From: Microbulbifer sp. THAF38
Lineage (GTDB): Bacteria; Pseudomonadota; Gammaproteobacteria; Pseudomonadales; Cellvibrionaceae
Direction: 5' to 3'
DNA: 64,000 nt
Assembly (NCBI RefSeq): GCF_009363535.1
Contig: NZ_CP045369.1
Span: 2,429,001-2,493,000 of the forward strand
A model generated the notes under the pieces. It did no database searches. It worked only from the letters and a program-made list of their open reading frames with translations, and was not told where the DNA came from. A program made the translations under genes and the position numbers. Each line of letters begins with the position of its first letter. Positions within the stretch are counted from its first letter, which is position 1. This document shows, piece by piece, positions 1 through 9,700 of this stretch.

Positions 1-1
1 C

Positions 2-1591
2 GACAGCGCCACACGAACCCTAATGGTTATGGGCGGTACACTGGTGCTTCTGTTAATTGCCTGTGCCAATGTTACCAACCTGATTCTTTCTCGCGCTGCC
101 AAACAACAACGCAATATGGCGATACAGGTCGCGTTGGGCGCACACAAAAAACATATCTTTTTGGCCCTGCTATGTGAAATCGGCCTACTAATGTTAGGGG
201 CTGCATTACTTTCTCTACTTTTAGCCCTGGGATCGACGGAAGTATTAAAGGTGATGGCTACGGAACAAATTCCTCGCATTCAAGAGCTCACCTTAAACTG
301 GCAGACACTGGTTTTTGCACTGTTGTGTGCCTTACTGCTCGCCCTGTTCTTCTCAACCATAGTCAGTCGCCAGGTTAATTACCGCGCACTGAATCAAATG
401 CTGCAGAGCAGCGGCAAAGGTTCCGGCGTACAGATCTCGCCTCTAATCCGCAAAGTCCTCATCAGCAGCCAAGTGGCGATGACCAGTTTGCTTATCGTCG
501 CCAGCTTGCAGATTTTCCTGCAAGCCAATCGCCTGATTAACCAGCCCTTTGGCTTCCCCTTGGACAACGTTCAAGTGATGACTCTGAATATCGGCAATCT
601 TAGGAGTGCCCCCACTGCCGAACGGGAGAGTTACCTGAAGGCCATCAGGCAAAGATTGCTGGAGCACCCTAAAGTACAAAATGCCAGCCTGAGCCTAAAC
701 ACTCCTATCTCCATCAGCCGGCCACTCTGGACCACATCCCTGAGTCATGATGCCAGCCGACAAAACCCGTTGATGGCCAAGACCACAGTGGTCGACGAAA
801 ACTACCTTTCCATTTTGCGTATGCCTTTGATAGCTGGCCGCCATATCAATGCGGCTGAATTTTCCGATAACAATCGCATGATGCTCGTCAACGAAACCCT
901 GGCCCAGCAACTGGAACCGGATGGAGAAGTATTAGGCAATCGCTACTACTGGCGAGGTGACTTGCCCTACCAAGTGGTCGGTGTAGTACGCAACGCAAGC
1001 CTGCCCGGCAAAAAGGAACCCGCCCGCTTATTTGTGCGCGGTATCAATGTGAGCTATCCCCTACTGGTACTCAGGCATAAGCCTCACCAACCACTCAGCA
1101 CCACAGAGATAAATCGGGAATTTGCCAAAGTAAACAGGCAGTACAAAGTTTCCGAGCTATTCTCCCTGGAGCAGGCGCGAGACCTTCTCCTAAGCAATGA
1201 CCGGGTCTCAGTTTGGGTAACCACCGCCCTAACATTATTGGCACTCAGCCTCGCTGCCATCGGTATCTTTGGTGTGCTCAGTTACAGCGTGCAACTGCAG
1301 CGTACTGAGCTTGGCGTGCGCATGGCAATCGGCGCCCGCCCAGCGACAATTTTCTATCACACCCTAATCGATAGCTTGATTCCCGTAATTATCGGTATCG
1401 CTGTAGCGACTTTGGTAATAGTCCCACTGGCACTTTGGCTTGAGCAAAGCGAGTTCAGTATTGAAACCAGCCTCTGGGGCTGGCTGCTACCACCACTACT
1501 GATTATCGGCCTAACCGCCTCAGTTACCCTGCTTTCTGTATGGAAGATAATCAACAAACCCACGGTTTACGCATTGCAAGGAACAGGATGA
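2..1591 (+). CDS. ABC transporter permease, MacB/FtsX type (5' end outside window)
   Basis: The reading frame is open from base 2, so the gene starts upstream and about the first third is missing. The visible part begins in a membrane segment with the sequence LLLIACANVTNLILSRA followed by an invariant-looking ALGA, which is the usual end of the first FtsX block. A periplasmic core of roughly 200 residues follows, then a second FtsX block with three membrane helices (SVWVTTALTLLALSLAAIG, a helix near IPVIIGIAVATLVIVPLAL, and the C-terminal one). The internal repeat of two FtsX blocks in one chain is typical of large macrolide-exporter-like or ADOP permeases. Partner ATPase and substrate are not visible. 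Family assignment is firm; the transported compound is unknown. Confidence 0.88.
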   Translation, partial: DSATRTLMVMGGTLVLLLIACANVTNLILSRAAKQQRNMAIQVALGAHKKHIFLALLCEIGLLMLGAALLSLLLALGSTEVLKVMATEQIPRIQELTLNWQTLVFALLCALLLALFFSTIVSRQVNYRALNQMLQSSGKGSGVQISPLIRKVLISSQVAMTSLLIVASLQIFLQANRLINQPFGFPLDNVQVMTLNIGNLRSAPTAERESYLKAIRQRLLEHPKVQNASLSLNTPISISRPLWTTSLSHDASRQNPLMAKTTVVDENYLSILRMPLIAGRHINAAEFSDNNRMMLVNETLAQQLEPDGEVLGNRYYWRGDLPYQVVGVVRNASLPGKKEPARLFVRGINVSYPLLVLRHKPHQPLSTTEINREFAKVNRQYKVSELFSLEQARDLLLSNDRVSVWVTTALTLLALSLAAIGIFGVLSYSVQLQRTELGVRMAIGARPATIFYHTLIDSLIPVIIGIAVATLVIVPLALWLEQSEFSIETSLWGWLLPPLLIIGLTASVTLLSVWKIINKPTVYALQGTG

Positions 1592-1668
1592 TTACTTTCC
1601 ACCTGATAGCCGCTGCTTGAGGTTGCTCGCTTATCGTGCAATCTTTACCACAAATACAACGATAAGAA

Positions 1669-2577
1669 ATGGAACAGCCAATGCAACCTCAGCAGTGGTT
1701 ATCAAACGGAAAGATTTTTGAGCATCAAGGCCACCAACTTTTCTATGTCGATAGCAACCCAGGCTGTCGACATAAACCAGTACTGCTTTTGATTCACGGC
1801 TTCCCCACTAGTAGTTATGACTGGCAAAAGATATGGGCCCAACTGTCAGAGCACTATCGCTGTATTGCTATGGATATGCTGGGCTTTGGCTATTCAGATA
1901 AACCCAAGCGGCATAGCTACAGTATCCACGGGCAAGCTGATTTACATGAAGCTCTTCTGCAACATTTAAACATCAACAAGGTCCACCTGTTGGCCCATGA
2001 CTATGGGGATACTGTTGCCCAGGAGTTACTCGCCAGAGCCAATAGCGGTGGTATCACGGGGTATATCTCAGCATGCCTGCTGAACGGCGGCCTTTTCCCA
2101 GAAGCTCATCAAGCTCGTCTCGTGCAGAAACTCCTGCTCTCTCCCGCAGGTTTTCTGATCAATAAACTAATGAATTATCGACAGTTTTGCCGCAGCTTCA
2201 GTGCCATTTTCGGACCAGAAACACAACCCTCCGACAGAGAATTGCGAGACCTGTGGCAAATTCTCCAATATAAGAATGGCAACCGGCTCCTCTATAAACT
2301 GATCACCTATATGCACGACAGGCGCCAGTATCGTCAGCGCTGGATCGACGCCCTAAACAAATACCCTGGCCCCCTACTGCTAATCAATGGCTCATTGGAC
2401 CCAGTTTCGGGGAAGCATATGGTGGATCGATTTCGTCAATTGATAGATCGGCCAGCAGATATTGTTGAGCTGGGAAAGGTTGGGCATTATCCGCAATGGG
2501 AGGCGCCAGATAGTGTGGTAAATTCGTATTTAAGTTTCGTAGAGACTGAAAAGGATGAACAATTAATTCCTTCTTGA
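1669..2577 (+). CDS. alpha/beta hydrolase, MEST-like
   Basis: This 302-residue protein has an alpha/beta hydrolase fold of the haloalkane dehalogenase/epoxide hydrolase branch. The oxyanion HGFP lies at residues 43-46, the nucleophile elbow reads AHDYGD with Asp111 as nucleophile, the acid is probably the Asp in INGSLDP, and the catalytic His is in VGHYPQWE near the C-terminus. The HDYGDxVAQELL string is what I remember from the eukaryotic MEST/PEG1 family. No signal peptide is visible, so it should be cytoplasmic. It begins 77 bp after the permease gene and could be cotranscribed. Substrate is unknown. A second Met at residue 5 is an alternative start. Confidence 0.85.
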   Translation: MEQPMQPQQWLSNGKIFEHQGHQLFYVDSNPGCRHKPVLLLIHGFPTSSYDWQKIWAQLSEHYRCIAMDMLGFGYSDKPKRHSYSIHGQADLHEALLQHLNINKVHLLAHDYGDTVAQELLARANSGGITGYISACLLNGGLFPEAHQARLVQKLLLSPAGFLINKLMNYRQFCRSFSAIFGPETQPSDRELRDLWQILQYKNGNRLLYKLITYMHDRRQYRQRWIDALNKYPGPLLLINGSLDPVSGKHMVDRFRQLIDRPADIVELGKVGHYPQWEAPDSVVNSYLSFVETEKDEQLIPS

Positions 2578-2768
2578 ATGTCCTGGATAACTCTCAAGTA
2601 CTAACATGATGACAAGGAGCTGGCTGCCAAAATTCCAGCCTAATACCAAGCACACCCCATTGATAAGATGTATTTTAAGCTTCATTTAAAAGTATTATTT
2701 TCTTCATTCCTAAGCATGTCCTATGCAATCATAGTAAGAACCATACCAAGCAACATTAAGAAAGTATT

Positions 2769-3086
2769 ATGATCTACTCAACCACTGAAACCCTACCCGG
2801 ACATGAAATTAAAGAGATACTCGGAGTGGTTACCGGCAACGTTGTCCAATCCAAGCATATTGGTCGTGATGTTATGGCTGGCTTAAAGAGTATCGTTGGC
2901 GGCGAGATAAGAGGCTATACAGAAATGTTATCCGAAGCCAGAAATAAGGCCCTTCAGCGGTTGATTGATAGTGCCCAGCAGAAAGGAGCCGATGCTGTAG
3001 TAGGCATCCGATTTTCTACAAGTGCCATTATGGAAGGGTCTTGTGAAATGATGGTCTTTGGGACTGCTGTCAAACTAAGGAAGTGA
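2769..3086 (+). CDS. YbjQ family (UPF0145) protein
   Basis: A 105-residue protein with the complete YbjQ/UPF0145 pattern: start near a Thr-Thr-Glu-x-Leu-Pro-Gly segment, a middle GLKSIVGGEIRGYTEML, then RNKALQRLI and the GADAVVGIRF strand. The family forms small multimeric assemblies and its role is not settled (heavy-metal binding has been proposed for some members). It is a single gene with its own promoter space upstream and a hairpin about 95 bp downstream. Identification by sequence pattern is strong. Confidence 0.88.
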   Translation: MIYSTTETLPGHEIKEILGVVTGNVVQSKHIGRDVMAGLKSIVGGEIRGYTEMLSEARNKALQRLIDSAQQKGADAVVGIRFSTSAIMEGSCEMMVFGTAVKLRK

Positions 3087-3180
3087 TTAGCCCCAAACCA
3101 CATCCTCTACTTTTTAAGCTTTTGTGACAGACTTGATGAAATATAGCTCTAACTGTTAATTAGCTTCAATTCAGGGGTAC

Positions 3181-3211
3181 GAGGCTCCGAAATTAAATTC
3201 AATGGAGCCTC
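3181..3211. terminator. hairpin between convergent genes
   Basis: GAGGCTCC at 3181-3188 pairs perfectly with GGAGCCTC at 3204-3211 across a 15-base loop. It lies between the converging YbjQ and S41-protease genes. The flanking sequence is A/T-rich but has no clean T-run, so it is only a probable terminator. Confidence 0.4.
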
Positions 3212-3291
3212 TAATTTATAACCACTTTGAAGAATCTAAATAGTCAAATTGCAACTATGGGCAAATTAAGCGTTAACTGATATTGAAGTAA

Positions 3292-4542
3292 TTACAGGCG
3301 CTTTCTTATATCATCCAAAACCCACTCCAGCGGTTTATCTATCCCCTTATTATAACTTTGCCAGTCCTGCTTGATCATTACATCCGGTTGTACACCCTCT
3401 GTATAAACATCCTGGAACCTATAATTACGCTTCGAATAGGTTATAACCCAGTCGGAGTTAGGCAAAGAGAACTGGTCCATATCCTGATAACCAACAGGGT
3501 TCCCACCGGAAGGCTCTCCCACTAACTTGGCATTCAGAATTTGACGATATTGAGCCGCATTACTCATCGCTGCTGAATAGGTCTTACCGCCTATCAGTGT
3601 ATAAACACCGTGATCCCAATCAATACTATCAACAAGGACCAGCCTCCAGGCTAAAGTCAGACCGACAAAGAAATCACCCCCGCCATTCTCCCTGAAATCA
3701 ATAATCAGATTTTTCACATTATTTTTCTTTAAGAACTTTTCAGCATCAACTGCAAAGTCCTCCATATCTGAAAAACTTGGATAGCTTTTGAAGTATATAT
3801 AAGCGGTTTGCGTATCTATATCAGCGGACATCCAGAGGTTAGATGATTCTTCGACCCTCTTTGACTTGAAGGGAGTGGTCTTTGGAAAAAGATGGTGAGT
3901 AATTTTAGAGTGGTAATTTCCCATAGACAAAGAAGACACCGATACAGTTTTCTCCCGACCAGAGTCGTCTGTAAATGTATAGACCGCTTTCTTAGTACTA
4001 GCTGAAATACCTGCTCCCTCGAGAACTTGTGCAACATTTATTTGAAAAGCTCTCCTTATTTTTAATGAATGCCCATTCTCAACCCCCTGCACAATAGGTG
4101 ATAGTCGATCAATAATGGCATCTATGGGTGTACCGTTAATAGCGATTAATTTATGACCCAGTAACTGCCGGTAGGATTCATCGGTAGCGATCAGGCGAAG
4201 ATCCCCATCAAACTCTAAGAATTGAAAAGGGTAAAGCTCTATATCCTGACTCCAAAAAGCAAGCTGAGTATGGCCATCCCCGATCATCCGGCTGATTTTC
4301 ATCAATTCAACCATCACTTGATTTTCAGAAAGATTTGGCAAGTCGGATTTTAGTAGCAATAGTTTATCAGTGAGTTCTTCCTTAGAAACGTTATGGTAAA
4401 GATTTATATGATTCCTCTCTAACTCTTGATGGAAGTAATCAATATCTTCAACCCAGTCACCTGTATTTGAGATTGCTGATGCCTCGGCAGACAGTATTAG
4501 GCACAATCCAAGGTTTATCCATCTCAAGAACTTGACTAACAC
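3292..4542 (-). CDS. secreted S41-family (C-terminal-processing-type) peptidase
   Basis: The C-terminal half carries the S41 fold: TAYIYFKSYPSF, the strand NLIIDFRENGGGDF, then GGKTYSAAMSNA with the likely nucleophile Ser, and the late VGEPSGGNP and TEGVQPDV motifs. No PDZ domain is obvious. The reading frame is open to an ATG at 4599, but I choose the GTG at 4542: it is preceded by a strong AGGAG five bases away and produces a textbook signal peptide (MLVKFLRWINLGLCLILS then AEASA). With that start the protein has 416 residues and the Ser is residue 323. It should act in the periplasm or outside the cell. The substrate is unknown, and the nearby plus-strand gene encodes another exported protease. 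Confidence 0.82.
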   Translation of the reverse strand: MLVKFLRWINLGLCLILSAEASAISNTGDWVEDIDYFHQELERNHINLYHNVSKEELTDKLLLLKSDLPNLSENQVMVELMKISRMIGDGHTQLAFWSQDIELYPFQFLEFDGDLRLIATDESYRQLLGHKLIAINGTPIDAIIDRLSPIVQGVENGHSLKIRRAFQINVAQVLEGAGISASTKKAVYTFTDDSGREKTVSVSSLSMGNYHSKITHHLFPKTTPFKSKRVEESSNLWMSADIDTQTAYIYFKSYPSFSDMEDFAVDAEKFLKKNNVKNLIIDFRENGGGDFFVGLTLAWRLVLVDSIDWDHGVYTLIGGKTYSAAMSNAAQYRQILNAKLVGEPSGGNPVGYQDMDQFSLPNSDWVITYSKRNYRFQDVYTEGVQPDVMIKQDWQSYNKGIDKPLEWVLDDIRKRL

Positions 4543-4811
4543 TCCCTCTCCTCCCTGATATCTTTTAACCAAATGAGAAATAGTCATGATCCACTCCATT
4601 TCACTTTATTATTTTGCAAAGGAAATGCAGTATACTCCCCTAGAGAGCAGAAAAGTGGGTTGATATAACATATAAGTACCCCTTCCCCGAGTGGTACAAG
4701 GGTGCCGCAGGATAGCCTATACGCTATTACCAACTAATGCAGTTTTACTCTCAAGATAGTTTTAAAGCTACTAAAGATCGATGCAGCTTTCCACTTACTG
4801 AAAGATCCCTC

Positions 4812-5687
4812 ATGACAAGCCTAATTAAATATTTTTTCCTTTCTTTCCAGTTAACATTAGCACCTGCAGTAACAGCAATAACCATTCGTGATGATGTAAG
4901 TGACTCAGAATACCGTATAGATGCTTCTGAATTCCCAGCGCTTGTAGATTTACCGGGAGAGGGACATGGAGTACTTATCACCCCAAAATGGATTATTACA
5001 GCTGCGCATGCCATTACTTGGCAACATTGCATTGAGGAAGTCGTCATTAATGGCACTCCCAGAGAGATCGACAAATTAGTGATACACCCTGGCTACAAGA
5101 AGACACCTCAAAGGATGATTGATGAGGCACTAGAAACGGGAGATGCCAGTGAAATTGAAGCATTATTGGCCACATCAGATGATATCGCCTTAATCAAGCT
5201 TTCTCAGCCTGTCGCTGATGCTAATCCGGTGGGAATTTACCGTGAGAATGATGAGCAAGGACAAATAGTAAAGCTGATCGGAAAAGGAGCAACGGGTACA
5301 GCTGATCTCGGTCATGACCCCAAAGGCCCAAATCGAACAGAACTCCGCAGAGCATTTAACATAATCTCATCAACTCAAAGTCGTTGGCTTGGCTATGAAT
5401 TTGATCAGGCCCCGGATGCATTACCACTTGAAGGCATGACGACGAATGGTGACAGTGGCTGTCCGGTATTAATTGAAGTTGACGGCCAGTGGTTACTCGC
5501 AGGTCTAACGTCCTGGAAGCATGCTGAAGACGTCGATATACGAACCTTCCGCCCCGGCACCTATGGACAGACTTCCTATTCCATTCGCTTAAGTCATTAT
5601 GTAAGCTGGATTGACACAATGATTTCTAATCACTCATCTATTCAGCAATCTGTCAAAGCAGAATCTGACGGTTCATCAACTAAGTAA
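4812..5687 (+). CDS. secreted trypsin-like serine protease (S1 family)
   Basis: The full triad is visible: His in ITAAHAI, Asp in DDIALIKL and Ser in NGDSGCP (residues 66, 124 and 215 from the chosen start). I prefer the Met at 4812 over the first ATG at 4737 because it begins directly with a signal peptide (MTSLIKYFFLSFQLTLAPAVTA). The mature domain is chymotrypsin-like without added domains. Such small S1 proteases in marine gammaproteobacteria are usually exported. It is followed after 50 bp by another exported protein and may be cotranscribed with it. Confidence 0.88.
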   Translation: MTSLIKYFFLSFQLTLAPAVTAITIRDDVSDSEYRIDASEFPALVDLPGEGHGVLITPKWIITAAHAITWQHCIEEVVINGTPREIDKLVIHPGYKKTPQRMIDEALETGDASEIEALLATSDDIALIKLSQPVADANPVGIYRENDEQGQIVKLIGKGATGTADLGHDPKGPNRTELRRAFNIISSTQSRWLGYEFDQAPDALPLEGMTTNGDSGCPVLIEVDGQWLLAGLTSWKHAEDVDIRTFRPGTYGQTSYSIRLSHYVSWIDTMISNHSSIQQSVKAESDGSSTK

Positions 5688-5737
5688 CAATCCCTTTTTC
5701 TCCAAATCCAACCGCATGAGTTACCCGAGAAAATATA

Positions 5738-6196
5738 ATGTACAAATTAATACCTTTCATCCTGTTAACTTTTTTAACTTCCTATGTATATGCCAGTTCC
5801 GCTGAGGACAACACCAAAATACGCAGAGCCGTACTCGACTACATTGAGTCACAACAAAAAGTTGAACCAGACCTAATGGAAAGAGGTTTAGATACGAAAC
5901 TAGCCAAGAGAACCTACTGGAAATCCAAAGACGGCTCAGAATTCATCATGGAGACAGACTATGAAACTATGGTTTGGTTAGCCGAAAACTACAATAAGGA
6001 AGGCGATAAATTTACAGAGTCCTCCAAAATTGATATCAACATACTTGATATTGACAACCGGGTAGCCTCGGTAAAGCTTACTGTCGATGATTGGATTGAT
6101 TATATGCATTTATATAAGAATGAAAAAAATGACTGGAAGATCATCAACGTTCTTTGGCAGTATCACGATACAAAACGGCACGTTAGCAAAAAATGA
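5738..6196 (+). CDS. periplasmic NTF2-like (lumazine-binding-like) protein
   Basis: A 152-residue protein with a signal peptide (MYKLIPFILLTFLTSYVYA). The rest reads as an NTF2-like cone fold of the putative lumazine-binding group: an N-terminal helix around RRAVLDYIES, a central region ending in ILDIDNRVASVKLTVDDWIDYMHLYK, and a closing strand DWKIINVLWQYH. Members of this group bind small molecules, but ligand and function are generally unknown. It lies 50 bp behind the trypsin-like protease gene. Confidence 0.75.
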   Translation: MYKLIPFILLTFLTSYVYASSAEDNTKIRRAVLDYIESQQKVEPDLMERGLDTKLAKRTYWKSKDGSEFIMETDYETMVWLAENYNKEGDKFTESSKIDINILDIDNRVASVKLTVDDWIDYMHLYKNEKNDWKIINVLWQYHDTKRHVSKK

Positions 6197-6326
6197 TTTA
6201 GCATTCTGCTCTGCAGTTCTATGCGTAAGCATTGTTTATGTGGGTTTCGGTCTGGCATTCAGTATAGCCTTTGAAGTGTGCCAAGCTCGAGCCTGTGCCC
6301 ACTCACAACATAAAAGGAGCACCAAA

Positions 6327-6455
6327 TTGAAGAGGATCACCCTCGCCCTACTATTCTTACTAGCAGCCATTGCCTGTTATAAATTTGATGTACCTGTTGG
6401 CGGGGCCTTTTTTCTCGCTTTTGGTATTGTTTTTTTGAGAGGATCTACTGGATAA
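6327..6455 (+). CDS. small membrane protein, 42 residues, TTG start
   Basis: The frame is open further upstream but has no good start there. A TTG at 6327 has AAGGAG seven bases before it and yields a compact two-helix hydrophobic peptide beginning MKRITLALLFLLAAIACY and ending FLRGSTG. Tiny membrane proteins beginning with MKR and a Leu/Ala-rich helix followed by a Gly-rich turn are common in gammaproteobacteria and mostly uncharacterised. The Shine-Dalgarno site and hydrophobic pattern are the only evidence, so this is a moderate call. Confidence 0.45.
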   Translation: MKRITLALLFLLAAIACYKFDVPVGGAFFLAFGIVFLRGSTG

Positions 6456-6758
6456 ATCTGTTCAAATGCAAAAGAATGTCAGCCTAATAGCTAGTATCTA
6501 GGAATTTCCACCTAGGAATATAGGCGTTGACAGCTTAATCAATCCTCAACAATCCCACTTGCGCCCCCCCTACTAGCACTATCGAACCACATTCTCCTCT
6601 CACCGATACCTCCTTGGCTACAAATCCCAGCTCTGCTGATCCTCATTACCAAAGCTCAATACCCTTACTAACTCACATTGAGCAATACGAAAGCTTGAGA
6701 CAACTTTCAAGACCAACTAAATTGTCCGCCACTTCATTCCACCAATTAGGAAATAGCC
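6456..6758. other. intergenic region upstream of the alpha-2-macroglobulin gene
   Basis: About 300 bases with no convincing gene. CTAGGAAT occurs twice near 6498-6520, and a TTGACA resembling a -35 box lies at about 6526, but no good -10 follows at the right distance. It presumably holds the promoter of the alpha-2-macroglobulin/pbpC operon. Confidence 0.4.
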
Positions 6759-9700
6759 ATGCTCCCTCACCGCTTACCGCGTTGGATTGCGGTCACTCTT
6801 CTCTGCCTTGTTGCTGTAGCCTGCACGCCAGAGAATCCGGAAAAGCCGGGCGAGACCTCTGCAGTTGTGGCATCTACGCATGGCCCACTCAAAAGCGGTG
6901 ATGAAAAATCAACGGAGGAAATACCCCTATTGGTCTCTGCCACCAAGAATGGTGGTAAAGAGGCTAGCAGTGAGACTGGATCGACAACTTCCAATACCAA
7001 ATCCATAAGCAGGTCCAGTGAAGAAGCTCCTTCCCAGGCTGCGACTTCCAACAAAGACACGATGCCGGTGGTTGCGGGTTCAACGGAGCGTGCTCTTACG
7101 GTGCTTCATATAGGAGAGCGGGTCTATATGGATGCACGAGCTATTGCGGTGATCTTCTCCGAACCCCTGCTGGGGAATACCCATTTTGGTTCCTACATGA
7201 CCCTCTCCCGCGAAGATGGTGAAAATGTCGATGGGGGCTGGGTTTTATCTGACAACCAGAAGACTCTTTACTTCACTAACATCGAGCCGAATACCCGCTA
7301 CCGAGTAGCGATAAACCCCGGCCTACCCAGTGAGGATGGATTCCAACTACAGAAGTTGAAGAAGGAAACAGTTCACACGCGGCGTATCGAACCCAGTATC
7401 AGTTTCACAAGTAACGGCAGTATATTTCCGTCTACGGTAACACCTGGCTTGCCGGTGACTGCCGTCAGTATCGAAGCAGTGCAAATCCATTTTCACAGGG
7501 TAAAGCCTGAACACTATTCCGACTTCTTTAGCCTGGTCAACAATCAGTCCCTGAAGTATTACTACCAGCTAAGAACACTGAACAATGTTGCCGAGTTAGT
7601 CTACAGTGCACATTTTGACCTTACTCAGGAAAAATATGTTCAACGGGATTTCGATCTCTCCATCGGCCATATTGAGCCTCTAAAGCAGCCAGGCATTTAT
7701 GTTGCAGTCATGCAACCGGCCGGTGTGTACAACACCAACCTTTTCGATGTCACCCACTTCTCTATTTCCAACTTAGGCCTCCATGCCCGTTACTACCCGG
7801 AAAGCGTTGACCTCTATGTTTCTTCTCTGGACGAAGGGGAAGCATTGAAAGGCATCCAGGTGGAGTTACTGGACAACAAAGGAAGACTGATCAAGCAGCA
7901 GACGACCTCTAAAGAAGGGCATGTTCGTTTTCTGCTCAGCCAGGAGCAGGAGAACTCCCAGCGCTTCTTTGTTGCGCGAGACCCAGATACAGGCTATTTC
8001 TCTCTGTTAGATTTGCGCGAACCGGCGCTGGACCTGTCGGACTTTAAGCTGGGCCAACGCCCTTCCAGGCCGATGGAGTTCTTTATGTACGGTCCCCGGG
8101 ACTTGTACCGTCCCACAGAATCCATACAGGTTAGCGGCCTGCTACGCAATTACGACGGGCGCTATTTAAAAGACCTACCGATCAAGGCGGACTTGATCAA
8201 GCCAGATAACACCAGTGCCCGTACATTCACCTGGCACGCCAGCGCGCCTGGATACTACGAGAAGCTCCTTCCCCTACCTCAAAATGCTCCGACGGGTGAC
8301 TGGCGCCTGGAAGTTGAGTTGGCCGATGGACGCAAAGTGAATTACCCGTTCAAGGTAGAGGAGTTCCTGCCTGAGCGTATGAAGTTGGTATTACAAGACG
8401 GTGAAGAGCGCAGCCTGGTCCAGGGGCACGCTAAATCTTTGGAACTGGAAGTTGAGGGTAGTTATCTGTACGGCGCTCCGGCAGCGAATAACCGCTTGGA
8501 AACTTTGGTGCAAGTCGGCCACTACCGGGAACCCTTCCCTCAATGGAAAGGGTTTTTGTTTGGTGACGCCACTGAGCGATTGCCCGCACGTCAATTTAAT
8601 GCCCCCACTATTGAGTTGGATGACAAAGGGCTTGGCAAGTTGCCATTGCGGTCCCGTTGGAGTCGCGCGAATAGCCCGCTAAAAATCAATCTGGTTTCCA
8701 GCCTGTTCGAGTCCGGCGGTCGCCCGGTAACTCGGCAGCATCCCGTTCTGGTTTGGCCAGAGCATCCAGTAGTCGGCATTCGCCCGAACTTTGGCAAGGA
8801 GAATCCCTCGGCCAATAGCCGACCGGAATTCGATATTGTCGTAGCCGATGCACAGGGTGAACCGGTCACAGGCCGCAATCTCAGTGCGGTATTAATCTCA
8901 GAGGATCGCCAATATTTTTGGGAGTACTCCGCTAGCCAGGGTTGGCACTATGAATACTCCACTGCCGAGTTCGAGTCTTTCAGCCGCCAACTGCAATTTA
9001 ATGAAGAGACTCCCCTGAAACTCACGGTGCCTGTGGATTATGGCCACTACCGTTTGGAAATTACCGATACTAATAGCGGAGCCACCAGCAGCCTGCGCTT
9101 CCATGCTGGGCGCGACTGGTATTACTGGTGGCGTAAGGACCAAGTAGCGAAAGGCCAGGCGGCCCGCCCGGATACCGTGGCTTTATCTTTAGATAAACCC
9201 AAATACGCATCTGGAGATTTAGCGCAGCTCACTATAGTGCCACCGGCAGACGGAGAAGCGCTGGTGTTGGTAGAGAGCGATCGATTGCTGTGGTCTGAGC
9301 GTGTATCGGTAGAGAAATCGGGCACCAAGGTTGAAATCCCCATTTCAGCAGACTGGGACAGTCACGATACCTATATTTCCGTAACTGCACTGCGTCCGGC
9401 GGATAAGAACGAACGTATCGCCCCTAATCGCGCTTTCGGACTGGCTCACTTGCCACTGGACCGGGAAGCCCGGCGCTTGCCGGTGCGCCTGGAAGCCCCG
9501 GCACGCGCCCTGCCCGGCTCAGAGATAGAGGTCACCGTAATCACGGATCTGGATTCCATCGGCAAAAATGGCGGCACGGCCTGGACCACCTTGGCAGCGG
9601 TAGATGTGGGCGTGCTCAATATCACCCGCTTTGAAACACCAGATCCCTTTGAAGCCTTTTTCGGCCAGCGCCGCTATGGTGTCGATGTCCGCGATATCTA

